64,000 bases of DNA from contig JAKZAN010000004.1 of NCBI GenBank assembly GCA_023053545.1, forward strand, positions 4,526,001 to 4,590,000, in the 5' to 3' direction. The notes below the pieces were generated by a model that saw nothing but the letters and a program-made list of their open reading frames with translations, did no database searches and had not been told where the DNA came from. Made by a program: the position numbers and the translations under genes. Positions 12,124-24,000 of this stretch are shown in pieces (the first letter of the stretch is position 1; each line of letters opens with the position of its first letter). Source of the DNA: Lepidurus packardi. Its lineage: Eukaryota > Arthropoda > Branchiopoda > Notostraca > Triopsidae.

Positions 12124-15100
12124 ATGAAAGTCGTCCATGGGCATTACGCGTGGTTCCTTTTGGTTGTCTCCACCCTACTAGTGTTAAGTGGAACGCGGGT
12201 TGTGACGGCGGTTAACGCAGTGGATCACAATACGAAGGGGGAGAGAACGGTGGTGACTACTACCTCATCAGCAGCGGTGGAATTGCTTCCCACCTCGAGT
12301 AAGGGCGCTTTTAACCCTGAGCATGAGATTCGTAGCTCTGCAGAGGATTCCGCGGTCCCGAGTTCTGCAGGTAACCCCGCCCCGTTGACTTCAGGGCTAG
12401 GAACAGACGTCACCTTGTCCTTACCCTCTTCCCCGTCACCCGTCAGCGTTCGACGTCTAGAACGGCAGGTGATAGAGTTGGACGAAGACGATGACATCAA
12501 AGACTGGGACGATGATGAATTGGGGCCGCTGTTTAACCTCAACTCCCGTGAATCTCAACTGGCTCAGCTCCACGGATTAGGAGCCGCCGAAATTGCTACC
12601 TTGACCTCCTGGCGTCAGCAAAAAGGCCTGCCCCGCTTAGCCCACGAGCAGCAACGGCACGTGTCCTTTCGATCGCACTCCAACCTGGCCAACAAGAAGC
12701 GAGGGTCGAGCAACAACGAGCCCGTTACTGCTTCCGATGGCCGCGGGCTATGGGTAGCCCTTAAACGGGCTCCCAAGAATGGCGGCAAGAAGAATCCAGG
12801 TGGCAAAAAGGGCAAAACACCTAAGGTACCTGTGGAAGAGGTAACAACATCCGCGTCACCAGCTGAGGTCCCTAGCAGTAGTCCATCGGAAGCTATGGCG
12901 GCAGAAATGTCCTCGCTACACCCTTCCGGGCCTAACAGAGGGATGGAAGCTGATGCTGCAGGTCATGTAGTTTATATGGGCCGGCCCCAGAATATGGCAG
13001 TCGGCTCGGCGGCCGCAGCTTCTTCGGCTGCGGTGCAAGAAGGCGTAGGCCGCGTTGGGAGGAACTTGGCGTCGCAGTTCCTGTTACGGTCGCCACGTGA
13101 AAATCGCCAGTACGACGTGCCACAGATTGGTAAGCCTTTTCGTTTTGGATGTTGCTAATACCAGTATTCTTACAGGCTTCATTTGTTATGCTGCTAGTTA
13201 AGGGTCAAGCTCACCGAAAAGAAACCTTAGAACCGCAACGAGGATTGCCTTTCCTTCCTGTATAACCTTGGGTTGGGCTGCTCCAGAGGCTGATAGGATT
13301 GCTCAATAAGGTCATAAGATTAAGAAACCCTTGGCGTCACCTTTTATATAGGGGAACCCATTATCCAGTATTTTCTTTTAAAAAAATGTCCTTTTATTTT
13401 TTGAAAATGGAGGAAACTCGCATATGTACACTTGGTTCACCCTCCGTTGGGACTCCCGGGAAGAGAAATGTTGGTGTGGTTGTCAGGTGTCGCGCACCTT
13501 GATGGGGATAAGAGACGGGGTTGAGTTCTAAATTTAAAAGAAGGGACCTGAGGAAAGCAGCGGACGTCAACACCTGCAGGAAAGCAACACATACAATATG
13601 TTCAATTGAATTGCCCTAAATGATAAATGATGGCAGTTGACCTTTTCGCTGCGGAACCTCGAGCTCTTTCTCTCTCCGTGTCTCTCTTTCTCGCTCGCTT
13701 TGGCTCTCACTGCAGTAATTCGCCTCTGGGTGACTCTAGGGAGGCGTTGTGTCGACTCTGGGACGGTTGGGAAACCTGTTGCCTTTGCCCCTTCTCTAAG
13801 TACCCCGAAGTGCGCCCGAAGTTTCGCTGCGGTTCCTTTCATCTGCAATACAACCGGGTGGCGTTAAGGGCTTGGGGACAACCTGCCGTTACCAAGTCTC
13901 CTTTGATTCTTCATCCAGTTCTGTCCAGTTACGAACCGAAATTCACAGAAATAAATAGACAGCGAGATAGTAAACGTTATTCTTTGTTTTGTTTCTTCTT
14001 GGCTCCAGAGCAAGTTCGAATTAAAGCTGGGAGGAAAACTGGTGAGCAAGCAAAGCCACATGCATTACTTAAGAAATTGAGCTCAGGAAAACGAGCGAGG
14101 TAGCAATTACTGCAGTTGGTTTCTCGGTCGTTTGCTAAAAGGGTCTTAGAGTCCTAAGGGTTCTGCTACCTGGGTTTCTATGGAGACAGATGGCCGACAG
14201 GTATGACTCGCAATATTAACTCGCCTGTTTTTCTTTTTTACTAATAGCCATATAACCCACCCAAACCCCTCATTGTTAATGCTAGGCTGGGCGCCCTACA
14301 AGTTATACGCCGAACTCAAAAGGGAGATGGATCTGCGGCAATGTAACCATAACAAACTATTAAAGAGAAAAGCTCGACGTTCTCCGATTTCACGCTCAAG
14401 TATTACTGCTAGTTAGGGTAACGTAACAATGACCAAAGAATCTGACTCGGAAACCTGTGCCTTTTGAAACCGCAACAAAAGATATTTTATCTTCCTTTTT
14501 TCTATATTTCCTAAAGCGTCCAGTCGAACGTTTCCAAGTTCTTAGGAACAAGGTCAATTTCCTTCTCGGATAAAACGGTACACATAGCTCGTCTATTTTT
14601 ACTTACGTTACTTTCTTTTTTTTTTAAACCTTTGCGTGGATGTAGCACACTCTTCCCCACCCCTCTTTTGCTCGGTCTTGTGCCGTAGAGTGTGCTGTCA
14701 GCAAACGTATCTAACGCCCAGATCGATCAAGTGTTTGTGGGTTGCGAGGGGCCAATTTTTTTTTTCTAGACGAGAATTTGAATGAAAGAGAGCGAGAGCC
14801 AGGGCAGAAGAGAGAGAGAGAGAGAGGTTGGGAGCAAAAGTAAAAACATTCTTCGGTAACAAAATGCTCTATTGCTGGCAAAGGGCGGGTTGGTGTGTCC
14901 CATATTCCCTCCAGGCTACGACCAAGTTGGCTCTAGTTCCACTCGAGGGCATATCTTGGGTAGACGTCTCATGGAGATGAAGGGTTGGGCGACAGCCAGC
15001 CTAGTGACGTCATTGGTAGAATCGTTTCTATGTGCTGTTGGAGAGGGGGTCGGAGAAAAGAGAGGGAGAACAGAGTGCCGAGCCGATCGTGAGAAATGGC

Positions 15101-17222
15101 AGGGTAAAAGACTTGACGGGGTCTATGTGCGGGGGTGAAACGACTCGGGACTTTTTTCTGTTAAGTTTTTTTTCTCTCTCTCTATCTCTCTCTCTCTCTC
15201 TTGGTACGTCTCTCTTTCGCTTGGCGTCAAAGTTTGGGAAACAGGCATTGCACTAAACATGGTAAAGATGCAATGTCTTCGTGCGTGGGGAACATTTTTT
15301 TCCTTCGCTCCTTTCTCTCTTGTGATCCTCTCGAAAGTGATATATTCCACCACAAATGTTATGGCCCGAGTCGTAAACGTTTCCCCCATCTTTTACCACC
15401 AAACCGCCGGGTATTTCAGGCAAGAAGAAAAAGGCGGAAAACAAACGAGTACGATTATTGCATGTGTCTTTGTCGGAAACAACGAGCTCGATTTCGTCAC
15501 CTTGGAGATGTTAGTCAAGGATAAACTGGTCGCCATTGTAAGGCCCCAAAAGAGCGGTTTTCCCCAACACTTCATTGAAGCATAAACATGTATCAAATTT
15601 TTAAGGGTTATTAGCTAATACTTCTTACTCGAGCCTATAATGGGCTACAAACAATGAGCAGAAAGGGAATACAATTGGATAATGAACATCATCTAAGAGT
15701 TGCTATTGTTTAAGGTTGCTTCCCTCTTTTCCCCAAAAAATGTTTGTTTGTTGCCTAATTGATATATACGTATTCTGTCTAATTCCATTAGAAGTCTTCA
15801 GCCCTACTCAGCATTAGGGAGGAATAAGATACTTACTGGCATGAAATTTAATACCTAACTTCCCAAATTGGGTCCATACAAGCAAAGGAAGCCGCGGGAA
15901 GAGTGGAGAAAGGTACTACTACACTGCACGGCGAAGGTATTTCCTCAACGAGCTGGAATCAGCAGAAGATCATAATATTAGAAGTCTAATCCTCTTGCAC
16001 CCTCTTTGCAAAGCTACGTAATTAGCCGAAACCTATGGCCCAGATAATCAATAGTGTTGTGTTGGTAGCAGGACTCGACAACCAATAAAATGCTTGTCGA
16101 GTGCAACAGGCGATGGACAAATCTCAATCTTGGGGGAGAAAAGAGTATGGGATTACCGAGAATGAGTATTTGAGATGGGTCAATTATCAGAATTACGTGA
16201 GTAAAGGTTGGGGGGGGGGGGGGGAAGAGAACGTCAAATGAATGCTGAACCTACAGAGCCCTTGCATGTCGTTTTCTTTTTTTTCTTTTTCCTGGTACAG
16301 TATTGGATCAGCATGCAACGACAGACACTGTCCAATTTCCTAGAAAAACGATCAGAAAAAGAGAAAGAAAAATTGTCCTTGGTCGATACTAAAAAAAAAG
16401 GGATGATAGAATCGCCTGAGGTGTTGCTGGGGTACGCTTTTGGTGACGAGAAAGCGAAGAAGAGGATTAACTCGAGGATTGCCGTGATTGCCTGTGGCGA
16501 TGTGGTTGTTGGCTAGTGCAGCCGCACGGAAATGTATGTGTATGTGTCTCGGATCATTTTCCGCCCCGCGGCGACTTGGATGTCATGACAGGGTATTACT
16601 CGCTAACCTTATAGCTTTTCTTTTTTTTTTAGCTCGGCTCGCAGGCCATGATGGGGATTTCTCGGTATTTTCTTGGGGCGAATTCGTGTGGCTTTTTCCG
16701 ATTTGTATTCAAGGTTGGGGGTCATGTGCGTCATTCAAAAGCAAGAGAGACTTCCTTTTTGTTTTCTTGTTGCCCCCCTTAGGGGTTTCATGGGTTCAGG
16801 GAGTTCCTAAAAGTAGAGTGAGCGGGGTACATCTACACGACACGAGAAACAGAAAAAGACCCATTTCCCGGTCGATGGCATGACCTACGCTGTATATATG
16901 ATACCCTGCACATAAGTGGGATGGACTTTAGGAATTTTGCATATTTTTTCTTAACATTTTTGCACGAGTTGACCCAGAAAAGTTATTGGTATTTTACACA
17001 TCAACACACTTTTGTTAGGGGGTTAGAAAGGCGCTTTGTACTCTACCACTTGCATATTCCAAGCAGCCTCGCGACAGCCACCATGTTTCTTCTTTATTTT
17101 TTAGAAAAAGAAGTCTGTTCTTAGTTCTGCAACACCCGTTTAGCAAAAGAGCCACGCGCCTTACTTGTCGTTCCTCCTTCCCATCATTTGTCGTAAATCC
17201 TTGTCCGCTTGCCCTACCCCCC

Positions 17223-17253
<31 letters not shown>

Positions 17254-20200
17254 AAAAAAAAAAAAAAACAGAAAGGGCCAGGAGAATCGATTCGCCATAA
17301 CAGGGTCTCCATAAATTGCCCGGAGGGCGTCCCCCCCCGTCCCCTTGTGGTAGATCTCCAAAGACAACAGCAGAAGAGCTCCCCTGTGGCGAAACAAGGT
17401 TCCCTTTGCATGTGAGAACAACTCCAAACGATCTCTCTCCCTCTCTATCTGTCTCTCTTTGGAGTACAAACACCATCACGTCTTGATTCCCAACAATTCC
17501 GAGACAGAGTCAAGTTAGTTTGAAAAGCCGGCCAATCTGCACATATCAGCCTTCCGCTGGGAGTAATCAGCATGTCTAAAGCAGGTCACCCAAATTTCCT
17601 GTTACATCCTATATTTGGTAGCCTTCGCGATTGCCAACCATCACCGACTCGTTTCTGGATAGACTGTCAAGTTGGTAGTTTTGCTGGCAAAGTCACGTTG
17701 GCTGTTCATATTGGTTGGCTTTCACCTGAGCTTTCGAACAATCAGCCGTGTCGCCCCCTTCGTTACGATTCTGCGTCAAAAATCTGTCGCTCTAATACCA
17801 GCGGCTCTTTTGCCAAGTTTCTGACTTGGGTGTACTGTGATGTACTGACGTTGAAGCTTTATTGGTTGAGAGAAAAGTATTGAACCATCTGAAAGTCCCG
17901 CGAGGGAACCTCTGCCGAGTTGTTTTATCATGAACCCCGCCAAAGTTTCATTCATAAATGATGGGCCAACCCAAGGAGGCAGAATGCATTAAAGTTAGTG
18001 CAAGACGGGGCGACGCAGAGAGGAAGTTGTTCTCTGGGAGGAGCAAAAGATAAGAGAGTGAAGAGGAGTGAGTCTACAACCCCGAAAACCCGTGCCCATA
18101 CGAGTAATAAGAGCGTGGGGTTTTACCCCGGAGCTATGGTCCAGAAAGTTCGGGCCTGGCGCCAACTTGAACCCCTCCAGGGTTCTCTGGACGTCGCCCA
18201 GAACGGAAAAGGGGAAGAGTGGGCTGGGCTAGAAAAGCAGAGAGAGATAGAGAAAGAGAAAACTGGAAAAAATAGCAATGTGGGTTTCCTTGAGAAGGGG
18301 CATAGTTGGCGTTCTGCCCTTGCTCTCACGATTCCTTTTCTTTTGCCTAGAGGGTGGCTTCGAGAAGAACAAGCAAAGAATGGGCGGGGATCCCAGGATT
18401 GTCTTGCAACCCCGCAAGTATTGATTTCTTGACGTTTTCCTCCACCCTTAACCCACCCTTCTTCCCTCCATAGTTTCTAGGTTCACAGTCGAGTCCCATT
18501 CATACAAGTTTGATACTATGCTTCTGTACACGCAGCCCCCCCCCCCCCCCCCCCCGGCTCCTGTTACCAAATTTAGCAATGCTTCTTCCCTCCACTTGTT
18601 TGTCATCGAGGGTTGAGTACTGGTCATTTTTAAAGGAAAGCTTGGTATATAATATAAAGAACTGGCATGTCAAATGCAGATCTCGAAACGCCTACATGAA
18701 ATTGAGACAGAAGCCCTTGGACTGCGACCTTCCCAAGTATGGATCGGCCTATGGTTTATTTACACATGTACGGAGAGGGCATTACACCTGGGTCTCCTGG
18801 GTCCGGGATCATGTTGACAAAAGTACTGGCCAAGTATTGTCTTAATAAGAGATATCGTTCTACATTTTCTTCTTTGTTAGGAAAATGTAATACTGCCCTA
18901 AATATGGACTAACACAGAGCGAAAGACATAGCCCCAGGTACGACTGTACTGGGATTCACCGACGTCATACTGGCACCACCCAAGGAGCTTTACCGAAGGG
19001 ACCATTAAAGACACACAAACTCTAACAGCGCTGGCTCCACCTTGGTTTTTTATTTGTAAGGAAAGAGTGGGCAGAAAAAAAGTCCTGTGTCTACATTGGT
19101 TTAACTGAATGTGAACATATTTCCTGTTGGCATGGCATGACGCGGAGCTCTCTTCCTGTTACTGTGCTATGTACACAGACCGGCTGGTACATTACTTGAC
19201 AAAAGAAGAAGCAGCAGAAGGGAGAACTGAGCGCTCCCAAGTGTCGCTGGAGCTGACGTCAGTCAAGGCTCGTTAATCTGCCTTGATGAGAAGGAAAAGC
19301 AGGCTTTGGAGGCAGCCAATGGGGTAGGGAGGGGTTTAAAGAGAAGGGCAGGTCGTGTGAAACTCTTCACCTGTGTTTGTTGCTTATAGCGCGTTTGCAG
19401 GTGAGGGTCGCCGTGGTTATGGATCGCCCGTGTTGTTGTTTGACGTCATCCTAAGCTTACCCCCGCGACCCTCAAAACCTAACTTGCAACCCCAGGCAGA
19501 GGGTTTCAGGGTACTAGTATCTTCCAGACAACGCGGTCAGCGCTTAAAGAGGAGGGGGGGGGGGGGGATGAAGAAAGCAAGGGTTCAACATTGCGGTATC
19601 ACTAGGTACTAAACTGGGATAGTAGCTAAATAGGTATTACTGGCTGAACGATTCCGCCTTACCGGCAATTGTTCGGCACTTGTGGGATGGGATGGGATGG
19701 GGGGGGGGGGGGGGGTAACTGATCACTTTGATCAATTGATTCCCGACAAAGCTGTCCGGGTGAAGGTGACAAACGGGCCTAATGTCTTTTTTTAGTTCTT
19801 GTATTCCTACCGTATTTGTTTGGTCGGTCCTTGTTCGATCTTACGCGGTAACAGACATTGACAGTAATCCTCTTACCCGTGTCTTTTTTGTTTCTTTTCT
19901 CTTTATCTCTTTAGGATGTCCCCCCGCCGAAGATGGAATGGAGCGTTTTGCTTGTCCGTCCCCAGACCGCATGGGTCGGTATCGATGTATCGACGACCAC
20001 GTGCTATGCGATGGCTTTATTGACTGCCCCAGCGCCGAGGACGAAGATCGACAAGCATGCATGTTTTACAAAACGGTAAGCTGACACTGAGCGGTGTATC
20101 TATGTATCTCTAAGTGTATGTTTGTCCTTGCTTTGCCAACGTCCTTGGCTCTTTCAAAGATGGTGTTAGCGTATTGCGGGTATTACCCTGCTTAAGCTCT

Positions 20201-21058
20201 GTTCACCCTAAAGTTAACCTGAATCCAAGCTTCGCAGCATGTTCGTGTACAAAGTTATGTGCCCTTTGCTACGACCTTGGGAGGGAGGGTGAGGGGGGAG
20301 TAAATAGGAATAGTTCTTTAAAGGGAAAACGCAGGGCATTTCCTATCGCAAGTTTATCTGAGTCGTGGCCGCCGGACTATTTCTGTATTTTTTTTCTCTG
20401 GTGAAAGAGCTAATACCTTTTGCTTATGCTGGAACTGACGTCATTCTACTACTGACTTATTCAGCGCAGAACTACTCGGGTCGCGGGCCCATGCGAGGTC
20501 TTTTGGAGTGACAACGACACAAAGGAGGTCCCTGAGCTTGTTCTTTAAATAACTAGCAGGTGTCAAAATAAACCATGGCTTTTGTTTGGCCTTATAAGCG
20601 AATGGACTCCGGTGTAAGCTCATCAGGTTTTTATTTTTTTTATTTTGGGGTCCGGGTTTGAAGGGTTTTGCCTATATTAATTCTTAATACCTCTTTGCAT
20701 TCTCCTGGTAAGTCTATTTTAAGATATGGGGGTAAAAAAGTACTGGTCGCTTATTGCTTTGTGCCCCTGTCGTGTTTACGTCCCTTTTTGGCCGTGCCAC
20801 TTTGCACACAGCGTGATAGTAGTGCATGCCATCCGGACCCCACTTTTGCTTGTATGTATGTGTGTTTTGTGTTGCGTTTTTCGTGTCCCGAGTCGATGTA
20901 AATGGCGATTTGACACCAACTAACCTATATTTCTGTCCTTTCTTCCCCCCTCCCTTTATTTATTTTCTCTTTCTTCAATGGTGTGGGTATATGTATAGAT
21001 GAAAGCGCATTTGGACGTGGTGGCGGACGCATTGCTGCGATGGGTTCGTGGACGCTAG
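12124..21058 (+). CDS. jeb: Jelly belly (Jeb), secreted LDLa-domain ligand of ALK
   Basis: Secreted ligand of the ALK receptor tyrosine kinase, used in visceral muscle founder specification and synapse signalling in flies. Exons: 12124-13129, 19915-20075, 20999-21058; 408 residues in total, phases agree. The start gives a clear signal peptide (MKVVHGHYAWFLLVVSTLLV). A long low-complexity region follows with an acidic block (ELDEDDDIKDWDDDELGP) and Lys/Gly-rich basic stretches. Exon 2 is an LDL-receptor class A module (RYRCIDDHVLCDGFIDC, then EDEDRQACMFYKT). The last exon is only 60 bp and gives the tail MKAHLDVVADALLRWVRGR. From memory, the LDLa plus tail segment matches insect Jeb closely, while the N-terminal part is less alike, as expected for this family. 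Intron 1 is 6.8 kb and intron 2 is 0.9 kb, both rich in simple repeats and CRE octamers. Main uncertainty: further exons inside intron 1. Confidence 0.93.
13130..19914 (+). other. Intron 1 of jeb, 6.8 kb, rich in simple sequence
   Basis: Begins with GTAAGC and ends CTCTTTAG. No second gene could be built in it on either strand. It holds the poly-G/C runs at 16210-16224, 17217-17243 (followed by A to 17268), 18536-18555, 19554-19567 and 19699-19715, several CT/GA tracts (14810-14826, 15174-15201), and CRE octamers at 15005, 19254 and 19441. Confidence 0.8.
15005..20443. promoter_or_regulatory. Cluster of four perfect CRE octamers in jeb introns
   Basis: TGACGTCA occurs at 15005-15012, 19254-19261, 19441-19448 (intron 1) and 20436-20443 (intron 2). 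The octamer is the consensus full site for CREB/ATF bZIP factors. Only four others were found in the rest of the window (2941, 37510, 45696, 52131). Regulation of jeb through them is an inference. Confidence 0.4.
17217..17268. repeat. Homopolymer junction C27-A25
   Basis: 27 consecutive C (17217-17243) run directly into 25 consecutive A (17244-17268) inside jeb intron 1. The exact lengths are uncertain, since such tracts are sequencing and assembly weak points. Confidence 0.9.
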
Positions 21059-24000
21059 CACACACAAAACAAGATCTAGACAAATTGAATCTTCAAATTT
21101 TTCTTCAAAACCCGATCCTCTTCCTCTGGTTCCTTTTTTCTCAATTTCGTTACCTTAAAACCATTCCTAAAGCAAGGGAAGCCAAGACAAAAGCGAAAAT
21201 CATATTTTCCCCATACATTTGGAGTTTCCCGAGTTTGGTTGAGTTGATTTTTGTTTGCTTGTATGCGTACTTGACACATTTTGCAAGTCAAATGCTTGCC
21301 TCAACACCCATTCCTCCTTCTCATATGTCCAGGGCAAAACAAAACGTCCTTCACCCCCCTACCAAATTGGATTTTGCTCCTGGCCCCGCCTCCATTCTAT
21401 ACTTCCTTGCCCGAAGATGGATTTTGTCGACTAAAGGAAAACGCCAACAATGTGACACAAAGTATTTCAGGAAAACCCGATGATGCATTAACTTCATCCC
21501 TCATTTTCTTCGCGTATTTACTTTAAAGAAATTTACCCCTTTGCCCCCCCTCTCTCTGTTTAAGTTTAACCACCAACAAAACTTTCAAAAGCGAAAAACA
21601 GAAGGTTACTGATGACAATTTGCCACGCCATCTTCCCCGTTTGTAATCAATCTCTTACCAAGTCCTCCCTTCCCCCAAGTTCTTGTCAAGCAAAAGAAAG
21701 CCAAAGAAAGAAAACAAACCATTGCGATTTTGGTTCCTTTTTAGGGTGATATCAAGCAACTCGATGACAATCTTTTCTCGTTTCATCTATTTTCCTCTTT
21801 TTTTAAAAATTTATTTATGGTCTTATTTATTGATTCGATCTTTTTACTCTCCCTGAGATGTTTTAAAAACGCAAAACAAAATAGATTTTGTGGAAAGAAG
21901 GTTAACTTCTATTACATATATAACAAACCTAAAGGTGATAACTTTGTCCGGGGATTCAAGTTCGTTTTTGTTTGCTTTTAATTCCTATAAATCTCATCTT
22001 AGTTTGTATTTCCCATTCCAGCGGAGTTTCCAATGCAATCAGAGTTCGGAAAGAGAGAGGATTTACTTTCGATTCTGAAATTAACGATCCTCTTACCCCC
22101 CACAAGGCCCTACTTGTACTCGCTCGACGAAAAAAAATAAAATTAAAATAAGTAAAGGAATCCAGGTGTTTTTGACAACGTTTTCAGCCAAATCAATGTT
22201 GCATACTAGTGTTTTCCATTATAATCGAATCCTTTTTAACCCCAAACATCGTCCAAGCATACTCTTTTTCGTCGTGTTATATATACTTTCCTTTTAAGCC
22301 ATCCATATAACGTAGGAGCCGCCTTTTTGCGCTCGCTATAGAGAATATATAGAATGCCTGTTGGTGTCACTTATAAAAGCTCTATTTAGCCGCTATATGA
22401 ACGTATAGAAGATTCTTTAGCACACAATATAATAGCAACGGCACGTGGAGAACTGAAAATCAGCGAGTTGGGGGGTTAAGGCGGATGGTTTATTTTTACA
22501 AGAAAAAAGAATCAAAGAACTCTTCTCTTTTTCCTTTTAGTGCAAACGCAACTTCTCGGAATTGAAAAGAAAGAAAAAAAAGTATTTTTCCCCCACAACT
22601 ATTTTTGGCTGACACGCTGAAGTGCAGAGGAAAACCTGTCAATCGCGTAGAGAATGGGAATCGCACTAAATGGTGTACCGATGACGCTTTTGGAAAGACG
22701 AAAAAAAGATCCGACCTTTTATAGTGAAATCAGAAGATCACAGCCCAAAAACCTGTCCGCTATGATTTCTAACATCTTTCGCTCTCTTTCTCCCTTATTG
22801 CGAGCTGACTTTAAGTGAGAGATACAAGAACAGATTTTTAAAAAAGCCCCAAAGAAGAGAGGCTTACATAGCGAAATCAATATCGTGTTTGCCTTTCCTG
22901 GCTAAGCACTAAATTGACAAAGGTGAGCCCAAGCTTGCAGACGTGTGAAGCTGTTTTGTCAACTTTGTGGTCAGTTTCGCAAGGCAAACTCACATTAATT
23001 CTTATTTTTGGTTGCGTTTTCTATCTAACTTCGGAAACAAGTCTGTCTTACGGGTGTATCTACACAGAGAAAAGACACGAGGCTGTTGTTTCTTTTCTTA
23101 CTGGTTCTGTTTGATTCATTTCCCCCAAGAAGTTTCCACCGAGTTGGCTAATTAGAGGCTGTGAGAGAAGATCGTACCTTGAATGCTACGTCTTTTCTAC
23201 AAAATTAAGCCAACTTGGAGAGTTGTGTAAGTCCTAATTCATTTCTTTCTCTCTTGATTTCCAAGTCGGGGCGGGAAAACTTTTTAAGTTTTAACTCTCC
23301 ATTCCATCTTTATACGGGTCTTGTCAGATCTCTTCATTCTTTTTTGGGTGAAATATTATTTGTTAACTTATTAACATTTTTATTCTGTTTTGAAACTTTT
23401 GATTTTCCCGTCCTCTTTGTAATTTCCCTAGCAATCTGTCTCAGGAAGCTAAATTTTCCTGAAACGTCAAAAGATTTTTCAACACAACAACAACTTACTC
23501 CCCTCCCAAATAAAAACACTCGATCTCGTATATGTTTGTTTTTTTTCTCTCGGGGTCATAAGGACCACGCCAAAATGTTATATGACTAAGCCCCTCCTTT
23601 AAAGAGAAAAAGTTATTACAAAAGGGGGCAAGTACTACATTTCCTCCGCCCTCACCGAAGAATGCTAATAAATTCCAGCGTTTCTTATGTGTCCAAAAAC
23701 ATGGTAATAAAATATCCCACAATTCGATTGCTAGGCATACAATTGTAAAACTAGAAACCTACTAACTTAAAAACCACATGTTTTACCAAGTTCTTATGGG
23801 GTTGTGACGAAACAATAAGTTGTATGCATTCCCGTTCTTTAATTCCTGTAAAAAATTCCAAATACTCTATTAAAGCAATATGTCGTAAAAAAACAACAAA
23901 CTTAACACAATTTGTTTGAACATTCTCTTTCCAGCAGCATTTTCAAAAGTTTGAGATGCTAATAGAATTAATTATTTCCCTTTTTAGATGGCAATTCGAC

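Noticed and set aside
12225-12542. Ser-rich ORF antisense to jeb exon 1
   Set aside because: A shadow frame of a GC-balanced coding exon; the + strand has the signal peptide and joins to the LDLa exon.
17161-17479. Gly-rich or Pro/Lys-rich ORFs on both strands
   Set aside because: They arise from the C27-A25 homopolymer junction.
19951-20003. CACGTG in jeb exon 2 and other coding E-boxes as clock sites
   Set aside because: The hexamers in jeb exons lie inside conserved codons, and CACGTG is common enough to occur by chance in this window.
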